Of a stretch of 37,300 nucleotides of DNA, positions 18,811 to 27,199 are shown piece by piece. This stretch comes from CAZDUS01 sp964609375 (GTDB lineage Bacteria; Verrucomicrobiota; Kiritimatiellia; CAIKKV01; CAITUY01), in assembly GCA_964609375.1 (NCBI GenBank), contig CAZSSA010000012.1:1-37300 (forward strand), given 5' to 3'. Every line of letters starts with the position of its first letter. Within the stretch, counting starts at the first letter, position 1. The translations under genes were made by a program, and so were the position numbers. The notes under the pieces were generated by a model that saw only the letters and a program-made list of their open reading frames with translations, was not told the DNA's origin and ran no database searches.

Positions 18811-19037
18811 TATCAAGTCCTTTCGTGTTGTTTTTTTGACGATTTAACGCCATGACGCATTGAAAAACAAGCATAATTCAACAATTGCCCTATCCGCCTG
18901 ATCATCACTCTTGAAATATGATTTCGTTTCTGGCACGGTGCAGCCTTGAAAAACGCTTTCCAGACGGCACCTACAGGCGAGAGCCCGAACCGCGCAGAGG
19001 GCGATTTCTTGTACACTTAAGAGAAGGGAACCCTATC
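18811..19037. promoter_or_regulatory. Divergent control region between porin and symporter operon
   Basis: A 227-bp AT-richer segment between two divergent starts, expected to hold promoters for both. A possible leader hairpin pairs GGTGC (18937-18941) with GCACC (18967-18971), followed by a small GGC-GAGA-GCC stem-loop near 18976. I could not match it to a known riboswitch, and no clean -35/-10 or sigma-54 box was found. Confidence 0.4.
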
Positions 19038-19331
19038 ATGTTGCATCAGCCAGCCGCACCCGTTGGAAAAGACCCCGCCCAGCATTACAAAATGCGGGTC
19101 GGAATCTGGATGGTCCTCGCTTACTCGCTTTTCTATGCCGGATTCGTGGCCATCAACCTGCTAAGCCCTCTGCTTATGGAAAAAACCGTGTTCGCCGGAT
19201 TGAACCTCGCCACCGTCTACGGATTTGCACTTATCATCGTCGCCCTCTTGCAGGCCCTCGTCTATGACGCCATGTGCCGCCTACAGGAACATAAACTCGA
19301 AAACCAAAACGATTCCGGGGAGAAACACTAA
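19038..19331 (+). CDS. DUF485 family small membrane protein (YjcH-like)
   Basis: A 97-residue protein from ATG 19038, preceded by GAAGGGAA. It has two hydrophobic helices: WMVLAYSLFYAGFVAINLLS and the segment around VYGFALIIVALLQALVYDAM, separated by a short loop. This is the DUF485 pattern (E. coli YjcH), nearly always encoded directly before an ActP-type cation/acetate symporter, as here (next start 1 bp after the stop). It probably assembles with or stabilises the transporter; the mechanism is unknown. Start sites upstream of 19038 encode non-conserved sequence. Confidence 0.9.
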   Translation: MLHQPAAPVGKDPAQHYKMRVGIWMVLAYSLFYAGFVAINLLSPLLMEKTVFAGLNLATVYGFALIIVALLQALVYDAMCRLQEHKLENQNDSGEKH

Positions 19332-19332
19332 C

Positions 19333-21243
19333 ATGGCTATCATCGTCTTTCTTGTCTTCGTTCTCTTTGTCCTTGGCCTTTCCTTCTACCTCGGCAACCG
19401 GACCAAAACCTCCAGCGGTTACTATGCCGCCGGCGGCCAGATCCACTGGTTTGTCAACGGCATCGCCTTCGCTGGCGATTACCTCTCCGCCGCCTCCTTC
19501 CTCGGAATCTGCGGCATGATCGCCACGATGGGGTACGATGGATTCCTCTACTCTGTCGGTTACCTCGCGGGCTGGATCGTTGCCCTCTTTGTCGTCGCCG
19601 AACCCATGAAACGCCTCGGGAAATATACCTTCACCGACGCCATTGACTCAAAGTATAACTCGCGCGGCATCAAACTCGCCGCCGCCATCAGTACCCTCGT
19701 CGTCTCCATCTGCTACTTGATTCCGCAAATGGTCGGCGCCGGTGTTCTCGTCCAGCCACTGCTCGGCCTCGCCCACCACTGGGGCGTTATCATGGTCGGC
19801 GCCATCGTCATCACAATCGTCGCCACCGCCGGCATGGCCTCCACCACCTATGTCCAATTCCTCAAGGGCGCGCTCCTGATCGTCTTCTCGACGATTTTGG
19901 TCATTGCCGTCTGCAACCGCGGGTTCCAGACCCAACCCGATCAGGGCGGTCGCGTTCCCTTCCATACCTACGCTTCCCTCCCTGCCACCGAAACAGCGGG
20001 AACCCTGACCGTAAACGAGCCCGGATGGACCGTTGTTGAACGCCTGGAGGTCAAAACCGCCAAGGCATCCTTCGCCCGTCTGACCCGCGAGGGCCAGGAA
20101 TCCTGGTGGCTCATCAGTTCCAAAAATAACGGCATCTCCCTGGAGGAAATCCAGACAAGCGTGGTCAAGCCTGACGGCCAAACCCTCATCAATGGCGCGC
20201 CCGCTTCCAAGGAAAACACACTGCGTCTCGTCGGCAACGTTGAACGCCTGCGCGGAGAAACCTCGGTCGCCAGCGGGCGCGTCTCCCCCGTCGGCTTCCT
20301 CGCGGCCATCTCGCACAAGGACACTCAAATCCGCCGATGGAAGGAAGTTCGCTTCTCTGATAGCGAGGGCGCCAAAATCACCGCCTACATCCCCACCATC
20401 ACGCCCGGCAACCTCTTCATGCGGCCTGGCCTTAAATTCAAGGTCCAGGGAACACCGCTCGAGAAAATCGACTTCTTCTCGCTCATGCTCGCTCTCTTCC
20501 TCGGCACCGCCGCCCTGCCTCACATCCTGATCCGCTACTACACGGTGCCAAGCCCTTCCAGCGCCCGCAAGTCCACCATTGTGGCCATTGCCTCCATCGG
20601 ATTCTTCTACATTCTAACCCTTTTCATGGGCATCGGCGCCGCCATCAACGGCGTCATTAACCCGGCCGACAGTAACATGGCCGCTCCTCTCCTCGCCCGC
20701 TCTTTTGGCGAATTGCTGTTCTCGGTCATCTCGGCCATCGCCTTCGCCACGGTGCTCGGCACCGTCAGCGGCCTGATCGTCGCCGCCTCCGGCGCCGTTG
20801 CCCATGACTTCTGCGACCGCTTCCTCAACCTGAAAATGGATGACCACGCCAAAATCCGCGCCGGCAAGTTGTCCGCCTTCGTCATCGGCGCCCTCGCCAT
20901 CGTGCTGGGCATCCTCTTCAAGGGCATGAACGTCACCTTCCTTGTTGGCCTTGCCTTTGCCGTTGCCGCTTCCGCCAACCTTCCCGCCATCCTGATGCTG
21001 CTGTTCTGGAAGAAGACCACGGCCAAGGGCATCGTCGCCTCCATCTTCATGGGAATTCTCTCCTCGCTCCTGCTCATTCTTTTCTCGCCGGAACTCTACA
21101 AGCTCTACGGCATGGATCCAACGACGGCTCCCATCCCGTTCAATAACCCGGGCATCATCTCCATCCCGCTCAGTTTTATCACGCTGGTGGTGGTCTCCTT
21201 GCTCACAAAAAACCGTACCCCGGCCACCGGGTCCGCCGCCTGA
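19333..21243 (+). CDS. Sodium/solute symporter, ActP-like, with large loop insertion
   Basis: SSS-family transporter of 636 residues from ATG 19333, with Shine-Dalgarno GGGGAG in the preceding gene. ActP hallmarks are SGYYAAGGQIHWFVNGIAFAG-type N-terminus, GDYLSAASFLGICGMIATMGYDGF (48-71), PQMVGAGVLVQPLLG, and LFLGTAALPHILIRYYTVPS (389-408). E. coli ActP is 549 residues. The extra length is mainly a hydrophilic block at about 196-375, between the segment ending IVFSTILVIAVCNR and the one starting FFSLMLALFLGTA. That block is rich in short strands (LTVNEPGWTVVERLEV, SWWLISSKNNG) and looks like a folded soluble domain. Acetate or another short carboxylate is the probable substrate by homology and DUF485 linkage. 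It is followed after 50 bp by the sensor gene. Confidence 0.9.
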   Translation: MAIIVFLVFVLFVLGLSFYLGNRTKTSSGYYAAGGQIHWFVNGIAFAGDYLSAASFLGICGMIATMGYDGFLYSVGYLAGWIVALFVVAEPMKRLGKYTFTDAIDSKYNSRGIKLAAAISTLVVSICYLIPQMVGAGVLVQPLLGLAHHWGVIMVGAIVITIVATAGMASTTYVQFLKGALLIVFSTILVIAVCNRGFQTQPDQGGRVPFHTYASLPATETAGTLTVNEPGWTVVERLEVKTAKASFARLTREGQESWWLISSKNNGISLEEIQTSVVKPDGQTLINGAPASKENTLRLVGNVERLRGETSVASGRVSPVGFLAAISHKDTQIRRWKEVRFSDSEGAKITAYIPTITPGNLFMRPGLKFKVQGTPLEKIDFFSLMLALFLGTAALPHILIRYYTVPSPSSARKSTIVAIASIGFFYILTLFMGIGAAINGVINPADSNMAAPLLARSFGELLFSVISAIAFATVLGTVSGLIVAASGAVAHDFCDRFLNLKMDDHAKIRAGKLSAFVIGALAIVLGILFKGMNVTFLVGLAFAVAASANLPAILMLLFWKKTTAKGIVASIFMGILSSLLLILFSPELYKLYGMDPTTAPIPFNNPGIISIPLSFITLVVVSLLTKNRTPATGSAA

Positions 21244-21293
21244 AGACAGCGGACTCCTGTCCGAACGGAACAACCAGGGAATGAAAATCTGGC

Positions 21294-24200
21294 ATGACAG
21301 CGCCGTTACGAGTCGACTTTCACTGCCATTCGTCCCATAGCGACGGATCCCTGTCGCCCAAGGCGCTGGCTGATCAGCTCGCCGTCAGCGGTGTCGCCTT
21401 CGCCGCCCTGACAGACCACGACACAATGGAGGGTTTTGCCGCCTTCAGGAAACGACTCGCCCGCCATGGCATCGGCTGCCTCTCCGGCGTGGAAATCACC
21501 ACCCGGTTCCACGACCGCGAGGCTCATCTGCTCGCCTACGGAGTTGATCCGCACCACCCCGAGTTACGGGAAACCCTCGCCGCCCTCCGCCACAGCCGGG
21601 AACCCCACATCGAAAGCATTGCCGAATCACTCCGCCGCCATCGCCTCCCTGTCTCCCCAAAAGCCAATCCATCCATTCAGGGCGGCCAACTCGACATCGT
21701 GGAAGCCATCGCCCTCGTCCATCGTGCAGGCGGTAGCGCCTACCTCGCCCACCCGCTCCTTCTCGAGCCGGATCCTGCCCGTCTCGAATCCTTGCTTCCC
21801 TCCCTCAAAACCGCCGGCCTCGACGGCATCGAGGCGCTCTACTCCTCTTTCTCCCCCGACGACCAGGCCTTGTTGTCCGCCATGGCCAGCCGCCACGGCC
21901 TGCTGATTTGCGCCGGTTCCGACTTCCACCATCACACCCCCGATGGACGGCAACCGCCGATCGGCATCGATATGCCGGCAGCCTGTTGGAAACCCTTCCG
22001 AGACGCCGTGTTCTCCAATGCCCGACACTCCTCACCCCCCCCCGATGACCGCACAACACTGCTGCGCCCCCGAAACATTAACTTCATCTTGCGCATCGTC
22101 ATCCCGGCCATCATCGCCATGATTCTCTTCGCCGTGGCGATGGTCGATGTCGTTCTCCCTGCCATTGAACGGTCGCTCATGGATCGAAAACGGGAAATGA
22201 TCCGCGAATTGGTCAACTCGGCCTGGGGGATTCTCGTCGAAGCCGAGGAGGAGGCACGCCTCGGCCTGGTGACCCCCGAGCAAACCCGCGACCTCGCCAA
22301 AAAACGAATCGCCACCCTGCGCTACGGGCGCGAGGGAAAGGACTATTTCTGGCTCCAGGATATGCACCCGACCATCGTCATGCATCCTTACCGCACCGAG
22401 CTGGAGGGACACGATGTCTCCGACTTCCGCGATCCGCGCGGAGTTCGCATCTTCGTTGAATTCGCCAATTTGGTCCGTCGTCAAAACGAAGGGTTCATCA
22501 ACTATGTCTGGCAATGGAAAGATGATCCCCATCGCCTGGTTCCCAAGGAATCGTATATCCGCGGCTTTAAACCCTGGGGCTGGATCATTGGAACCGGTAT
22601 CTACACGGAAGATGTCAAAGCCGAGATCGCCCGCTTTGAACGCCATCTCAACCGGATCCTCGTCGGTATCGCCATCCTCATCGCTCTTATGCTCCTGACC
22701 GTGATCCGCCAAAGCCTGAACCTCGAACGCAAGCGCCGCGATGCCGAGGATGGCCTCCACGAAGCCAACGAGCGCTACCGCACCCTGGTCGAGGCCGCCA
22801 GGGAAGGCACACTCCTTCTCATCGACCTCCACTGCCGCTATGCCAATCCCACCCTCCTCCGCTGGCTCGGCTACACCGCCCGCGAAATTGAATTGTTGGA
22901 TCTCTCCGATCTAATCCCGGTCCGCCCGGAAAACAATCACACGTGGTCTATCATCCATCGGATCCGTCAAGGCTCGGATTGCCCTGACGGCATCGAAGCT
23001 TTGCTCCACCATCGCGACGGGCGTCTCCTCCGCTTCCTTCTCGCCTTCAGCCGTATCTCCTACGCCAACCGCGACGGCCTTATCATCCACGCCCGCGATA
23101 TTACCCCTTACCAGAAACCGGACAACGACCAACCCGATACCGGCACCAGCAACGATAATCACCTCGCCGATGCCGCCGCCAATGTGCCTGTCGGCCTCTT
23201 CCGGGCCCGGGCCCTGCGCCGCGCCTCCATCGTTGAAGCCAACGCCACCGCCATCCAGCTGCTCCCCTCGCTCGGCGACCAACCCGTCGACAATCCTCCG
23301 TCACTCGCGGATGCCTTCCCCGATCCCGAAACTTTCAACGACTTCATCCGCCGCCTCGAGCACGATGGATCCACCCGCCAGCGCCTTCACCCCCCCGTCG
23401 CCTCCGGCCCCGCCCGCACCCTCACCCTTGATGCCCGCCTCATACGGGACCATGCCGGGACTCCCCTCTATATCGATGGGCGTATCGACGATACCTCTGC
23501 CGACGCCCAACGCGAAACCGAACGCGATTCCCTCATCGAACGGCTCCAGACTTCCCTTCTCTATCTCCATGATCCGGTCGATAAGCTTTGCCACCCGCCC
23601 GCCTTCTGCACAACGTCCACCCCCATCAGCGAGGCCGCCGCCCTCATGACCGCACAAGACTCCGAGGCCGCTCTCGTCCGTGACGCACACGGCACCCTTG
23701 CAGGCATGGTTACCGACAGGATCCTCCGTGCGCGCATCATGGCCGAGACAGGTAATTCACAGGTTCCCGTTCGTGACGTCATGCGCGAGTCTGTCATCAC
23801 CATCCCCCGCCACGCCCTGGTCTATGAGGCCCTGCTCCTCATGCAGGACAAGGGCGTCGAACATGTGGCCATTACCGATGACGGCGGCGCCGTCGTAGGC
23901 ATCCTCCACAGCCGCGACATCCTGCAGCTTCACAGCAGTGAAGCCGCCGTCCTCACCCGCAAAATCGCAGAAGCGGCAACGGCCGCGGAAGCCATCCATT
24001 GGTGCCGCCGGACCCCCGTGCTCGTCAGTGCGTTGCAGGATAGCGGCGCCCACCCTCGGCAAGTCACCCGCATGATCACCGCCATCGGGGATGCCGCCAC
24101 CCGCCGTTTCCTTGAGTTGGCGGAATTGGCGCTCGGCCCCGCTCCCTGTCCTTATGTCTTCCTCGCCCTCGGGAGTCAGGGTCGACGGGAAATGTCCCTG

Positions 24201-24980
24201 TTCGCCGATCAGGACAATGGCATCCTCTATGATCCGCCACGGGAGGACTCATCCCCGGAAATGCTTAATCACTACTTCCTCGACATGGGCAAACAGGTCT
24301 GCTCCTGGCTTAACGACGCCGGCTACCCTTTCTGCCGGGGAGCCGTCATGGCCAACAACCCCAAATGGTGCGCCCCGCTTTCCCTCTGGCAGCAAAACAT
24401 ATCAGGATGGATTCGCCAGCCGGAACCACAGCAGGTTCTCGAGTTTACCGTGTTCCTGGACTTCCGCCCTGTGCATGGGAAAGAGGAGCTGGCCAGAACC
24501 CTGCGCCGATATGTGCACAAGGCCCTGCAGGAAAATCCCGCATTTCTTCCCTTCCTCGCCCGCGATTTGCTCCGATTCCGCCCGCCGGCAACTCGCCTTC
24601 GCCACCGGCTCCAACCGTGGAAAACCTCCCTGAATATTCTCGATATGAAGGCCATCATGATGCCGCTCAGCGGCATGGCCCGCCTCTACGCTTTGCACCA
24701 TAATCTCGACGAAACCCACACGCTCGACCGGCTTGAGGCACTCACGCAACGCGCCTTGCTTTCCGGAGGGAATTGGCGGGAAATCGCCACAGCCTACGAA
24801 CTGCTGCTGCGCCTGCGGCTGAATCATCAGGCGGAATGCCTGCGCGAAGGACGCCCGCTTGACAACATCATCAACTGGCAACAGCTCTCCCGGATTGAAC
24901 AATCCCAACTCGATCAAGCCATCCACCGCATCGTCGCCATCCAAAAGAAGGTCAGCTACGACTTCCTCGGCGGCACTTAA
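21294..24980 (+). CDS. PHP - TM - sCache - TM - PAS - CBS2 - DUF294 sensor/nucleotidyltransferase fusion
   Basis: A 1228-residue multidomain protein. PHP phosphoesterase domain at 1-245 with the full metal set: HCHSSHSDG (10-18), TDHD (40-43), VEITT (66-70), YLAHP, GSDFHHHTPDGR (208-219). TM1 at 263-290. Single Cache domain 291-450 with YGREGKDYFWLQDMHPTIVMHP and GTGIYTED, presumably periplasmic. TM2 at 452-472. PAS 488-605, a second weaker PAS-like stretch 625-735, a CBS pair about 766-880, then DUF294: LGSQGRREMSLFADQD (959-974; G960, S961, R965, D972, D974), the GlnD-type nucleotidyltransferase signature, and a DUF294_C helical domain to the end. CBS-DUF294 proteins often accompany ActP symporters and are thought to regulate them. 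Signal, nucleotide and target are unknown. The PHP part is joined through a C9 tract (22035-22043) whose length decides whether this is one gene or two. The start has only a distant AGGGA. Confidence 0.85.
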   Translation: MTAPLRVDFHCHSSHSDGSLSPKALADQLAVSGVAFAALTDHDTMEGFAAFRKRLARHGIGCLSGVEITTRFHDREAHLLAYGVDPHHPELRETLAALRHSREPHIESIAESLRRHRLPVSPKANPSIQGGQLDIVEAIALVHRAGGSAYLAHPLLLEPDPARLESLLPSLKTAGLDGIEALYSSFSPDDQALLSAMASRHGLLICAGSDFHHHTPDGRQPPIGIDMPAACWKPFRDAVFSNARHSSPPPDDRTTLLRPRNINFILRIVIPAIIAMILFAVAMVDVVLPAIERSLMDRKREMIRELVNSAWGILVEAEEEARLGLVTPEQTRDLAKKRIATLRYGREGKDYFWLQDMHPTIVMHPYRTELEGHDVSDFRDPRGVRIFVEFANLVRRQNEGFINYVWQWKDDPHRLVPKESYIRGFKPWGWIIGTGIYTEDVKAEIARFERHLNRILVGIAILIALMLLTVIRQSLNLERKRRDAEDGLHEANERYRTLVEAAREGTLLLIDLHCRYANPTLLRWLGYTAREIELLDLSDLIPVRPENNHTWSIIHRIRQGSDCPDGIEALLHHRDGRLLRFLLAFSRISYANRDGLIIHARDITPYQKPDNDQPDTGTSNDNHLADAAANVPVGLFRARALRRASIVEANATAIQLLPSLGDQPVDNPPSLADAFPDPETFNDFIRRLEHDGSTRQRLHPPVASGPARTLTLDARLIRDHAGTPLYIDGRIDDTSADAQRETERDSLIERLQTSLLYLHDPVDKLCHPPAFCTTSTPISEAAALMTAQDSEAALVRDAHGTLAGMVTDRILRARIMAETGNSQVPVRDVMRESVITIPRHALVYEALLLMQDKGVEHVAITDDGGAVVGILHSRDILQLHSSEAAVLTRKIAEAATAAEAIHWCRRTPVLVSALQDSGAHPRQVTRMITAIGDAATRRFLELAELALGPAPCPYVFLALGSQGRREMSLFADQDNGILYDPPREDSSPEMLNHYFLDMGKQVCSWLNDAGYPFCRGAVMANNPKWCAPLSLWQQNISGWIRQPEPQQVLEFTVFLDFRPVHGKEELARTLRRYVHKALQENPAFLPFLARDLLRFRPPATRLRHRLQPWKTSLNILDMKAIMMPLSGMARLYALHHNLDETHTLDRLEALTQRALLSGGNWREIATAYELLLRLRLNHQAECLREGRPLDNIINWQQLSRIEQSQLDQAIHRIVAIQKKVSYDFLGGT
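22035..22043. repeat. Homopolymeric C9 tract inside the sensor gene
   Basis: Nine consecutive C encode the PPP in HSSPPPDDR, exactly in the linker between the PHP domain and the first membrane helix. With ten C, the PHP frame would end after SSPPPR at a TGA, and an ATG at 22018 would open into the downstream TM-sCache frame. Confidence 0.9.
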
Positions 24981-25018
24981 CGCGAAGACTCCCCTTCCCG
25001 TTTACTGACAACCTGGTT

Positions 25019-26143
25019 TCACTCCCCCAACAACCACTCCTGGCCGCCACCAGCCAAAACATCGGAAATGCGCCGACAGGACTTCCCGTCCCCATAGGGA
25101 TTCGGCGTATTCGCCATCCGGTCATACATCGCCTTGTCCGAAATCAAACGCTCCAGGGCCGACTCAATACGGTCACGATGGGGCCCCACCAGCAGGCAGG
25201 TCCCCGCCTCCACCCCTTCGGGCCTCTCCGTCACATCCCGCAACACCAGCACCGGTTTCTTCAACGCTGGCGCTTCCTCCTGCACCCCGCCGGAATCCGA
25301 CAACATCAGCAGCGCACCATTCATGGCATGCAGGAACGCCACATAGTCCAACGGCTCCGTCAGCAGAATGTTCGGCGTTTTCCCCAGAATCTCCCGTGCC
25401 GGCGCCAGGACATTGGGATTGGGATGGACCGGATACCACACATACAATTCCGGATGCCGCACCGCAAAATCCCGTACCGTCTCAAACACCTCACGGACAC
25501 CAGCTCCGAATATCTCGCGGCGATGACAGGTCATCAGCACATACGGGGCCCCCGCCGGCACCGGCGTTTTCGGCGGCTGAGTCCGCCCGAGCACATACTG
25601 GAGCGCATCAATCACCGTGTTCCCCGTCACATAAATCGTGGCCGGATCCATACCCTCCCGCTTTACGTTCAACGCGGATCCCCGGGTCGGCGCAAAGTGA
25701 TACCGCGCCACCAGCCCGGCCACCCGGCGGTTGAATTCCTCCGGGAACGGGGCCCAGCAATCACCGGTTCTCAGACCGGCCTCGATATGCCCGAATGCCG
25801 TGTGACTATAGAAACAAGCCATGGCCGTTGCCATGACCGTGGTGGTGTCGCCCTGGGCCAGCACCACGTCCGGCTTATTGGTTTTGAAATACCCTTCCAT
25901 CCCCTGCAAAACGCGGCACGACACCTCTCCCAGTGTCTGGTTCGCCCGCATGATGTCCAGATCCGTATCCGGCGCAATATCAAACACCGCCAGCATCTGA
26001 TCCAGCATCTGACGGTGCTGGGCAGTGACAAGAACATGAGTATCAAAAAGTTCCGGCCGGCGCCGTAACTCAAGGACAACCGGTGCCACCTTGACCGCTT
26101 CCGGCCGCGTCCCGATCACACAAACGATTTTTTTCTTTGCCAT
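25019..26143 (-). CDS. wecB: UDP-N-acetylglucosamine 2-epimerase, non-hydrolysing
   Basis: Interconverts UDP-GlcNAc and UDP-ManNAc for envelope polysaccharides. The 374-residue protein has the N-terminal motif IGTRPEAVKVAPV (10-22) and the residues essential in E. coli WecB: D99 in AQGDTTT, E121 in HIEAGLRTGD, E135/E136 in FPEEFNRR and H207 in TCHRRE. The allosteric-site region ending SDSGGVQEEAPALKKPVLV is also present. Length matches the family (about 375). No Shine-Dalgarno is obvious before ATG 26143 (a run of C in its place). It converges on the sensor gene with 38 bp between stops and diverges from dapB. No wecC or other ManNAc gene is next to it, so the end polymer is unknown. Confidence 0.95.
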   Translation of the reverse strand: MAKKKIVCVIGTRPEAVKVAPVVLELRRRPELFDTHVLVTAQHRQMLDQMLAVFDIAPDTDLDIMRANQTLGEVSCRVLQGMEGYFKTNKPDVVLAQGDTTTVMATAMACFYSHTAFGHIEAGLRTGDCWAPFPEEFNRRVAGLVARYHFAPTRGSALNVKREGMDPATIYVTGNTVIDALQYVLGRTQPPKTPVPAGAPYVLMTCHRREIFGAGVREVFETVRDFAVRHPELYVWYPVHPNPNVLAPAREILGKTPNILLTEPLDYVAFLHAMNGALLMLSDSGGVQEEAPALKKPVLVLRDVTERPEGVEAGTCLLVGPHRDRIESALERLISDKAMYDRMANTPNPYGDGKSCRRISDVLAGGGQEWLLGE

Positions 26144-26261
26144 GGGGGGTTCTTTTATCAGGAAAGCCCCCCATCCGCAAATGCTTTGCCCGCCCCGGCA
26201 GTTCCCATCCGGAGAACGAGGCAGCCCCTCCTCCAGTTGCTCCCCTCACTCCCGCTCCCCT

Positions 26262-26289
26262 CCTGAACCCCGAACCCTGAACCCTCCGC
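26262..26289. repeat. Period-7 imperfect tandem repeat upstream of dapB
   Basis: Heptads CCTGAAC, CCCGAAC, CCTGAAC, CCTCCGC, preceded from about 26221 by a C/T-rich stretch that keeps the same period. Same family as the repeats at 4103, 12376-12459, 33956 and 35653. It lies in the wecB-dapB divergent intergenic region. Confidence 0.75.
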
Positions 26290-26300
26290 TGACAAAATGT

Positions 26301-26333
26301 TTTCTTTCGCGCTTTCCGTGTTTTTCGTAGTTT
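26301..26333. repeat. Period-9 repeat (TTTxTTTCG type)
   Basis: Reads in nonamers as TTTCTTTCG, CGCTTTCCG, TGTTTTTCG, TAGTTT. The reverse complement has the CACGGAAA / CACGAAA style of intergenic repeat. Distinct in base composition from the adjoining period-7 repeat. The remaining sequence to dapB includes GGATAATACT at 26348-26357, a possible but unproven -10 region. Confidence 0.5.
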
Positions 26334-26384
26334 AACTGCTCTTAATAGGATAATACTCCCCATAACAAACAGGAGATTAGACAC

Positions 26385-27194
26385 ATGATAAAGGTAGCCA
26401 TTATCGGAGCCGCCGGCCGCATGGGCCAGGCGTTGGTGCGGTGTTCCCGCCTCATGAACAATATCCAACTCGTCGCCGCCGTCGAACAGGCCGCCAGCCC
26501 CCTCTGCGGCAAGGACGCCGGTTACGCCGCCGGCTGCGGTGAGACCGGCATCAAAATCACTCACGACCTGGCCGCCGCCGCCCGCTCCGCCGATGTCATC
26601 ATTGACTTCAGCTTCCACGAGAACGTTCCCGTCACCCTCAAACAGGCCATCGCTTTCAAGAAGGCCGTCGTCATCGGCACCACCGGCCTCAACCCCGAGG
26701 AGCGCGCATCCGTGGATGAAGCAGCCAAGCTCATTCCCATCGTCTGGGCCCCCAACATGAGCCTCGGCGTCAACCTCCTCTTCGCCCTCGTCGAAAAAGC
26801 ATCCAAGGCGCTCGGCCTCGATTACGATGTCGAAATCACCGAAGCCCACCACCGCTACAAGAAGGATGCCCCCAGCGGCACCGCCCTCCGCCTCGGCGAA
26901 AGCGTCGCCGCCGGCCGCGGCCAGAATTTCCGCGATGTCGCCGTCTTCGGACGAGAAGGCCTCGGCGGCGAGCGCCCCAAGGGCCAAATTGGCATCCACG
27001 CCCTCCGCGCGGCGGATATCATCGGCGAACACACCGTCCTCTTCGCCGCCGACGGCGAACGCGTGGAAATCAGCCACCGCGCCTCCAGCCGCGACGCCTT
27101 CGCCAACGGCGCCCTGCACGCCGCCAACTGGACCACCGGCCAAGCCCCCGGTCTCTACGATATGCAGGATGTCCTCGGCCTCCGCAAAGCCTGA
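26385..27194 (+). CDS. dapB: 4-hydroxy-tetrahydrodipicolinate reductase
   Basis: Second committed enzyme of the diaminopimelate/lysine pathway, using NAD(P)H. It has 269 residues, the usual length. Dinucleotide fold GAAGRMGQ (8-15), the conserved IGTTGL, and the active-site motif EAHHRYKKDAPSGTALRLGE with H155 and K159 corresponding to E. coli H159 and K163. The C-terminal domain carries ISHRASSRDAFANGAL. Shine-Dalgarno AGGAG sits nine bases before ATG 26385. folK starts 5 bp after the stop, so dapB and folK are cotranscribed. Product feeds both peptidoglycan and lysine. The gene is almost saturated with GCC and CTC codons. Confidence 0.97.
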   Translation: MIKVAIIGAAGRMGQALVRCSRLMNNIQLVAAVEQAASPLCGKDAGYAAGCGETGIKITHDLAAAARSADVIIDFSFHENVPVTLKQAIAFKKAVVIGTTGLNPEERASVDEAAKLIPIVWAPNMSLGVNLLFALVEKASKALGLDYDVEITEAHHRYKKDAPSGTALRLGESVAAGRGQNFRDVAVFGREGLGGERPKGQIGIHALRAADIIGEHTVLFAADGERVEISHRASSRDAFANGALHAANWTTGQAPGLYDMQDVLGLRKA

Positions 27195-27199
27195 TACCC

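Noticed and set aside
18931..18946. Sigma-54-like TGGCACG element before DUF485
   Set aside because: The -12 half (TTGC) is absent at the required spacing.
18937..19000. Known riboswitch in the DUF485 leader
   Set aside because: A weak hairpin is present but it did not match c-di-GMP, fluoride, glutamine, glycine or THF consensus elements that I could recall.
19648..20523. Minus-strand Gly/Asp/Glu-rich frame opposite the symporter
   Set aside because: Typical antisense shadow of a membrane protein gene; no domain or ribosome-binding site.
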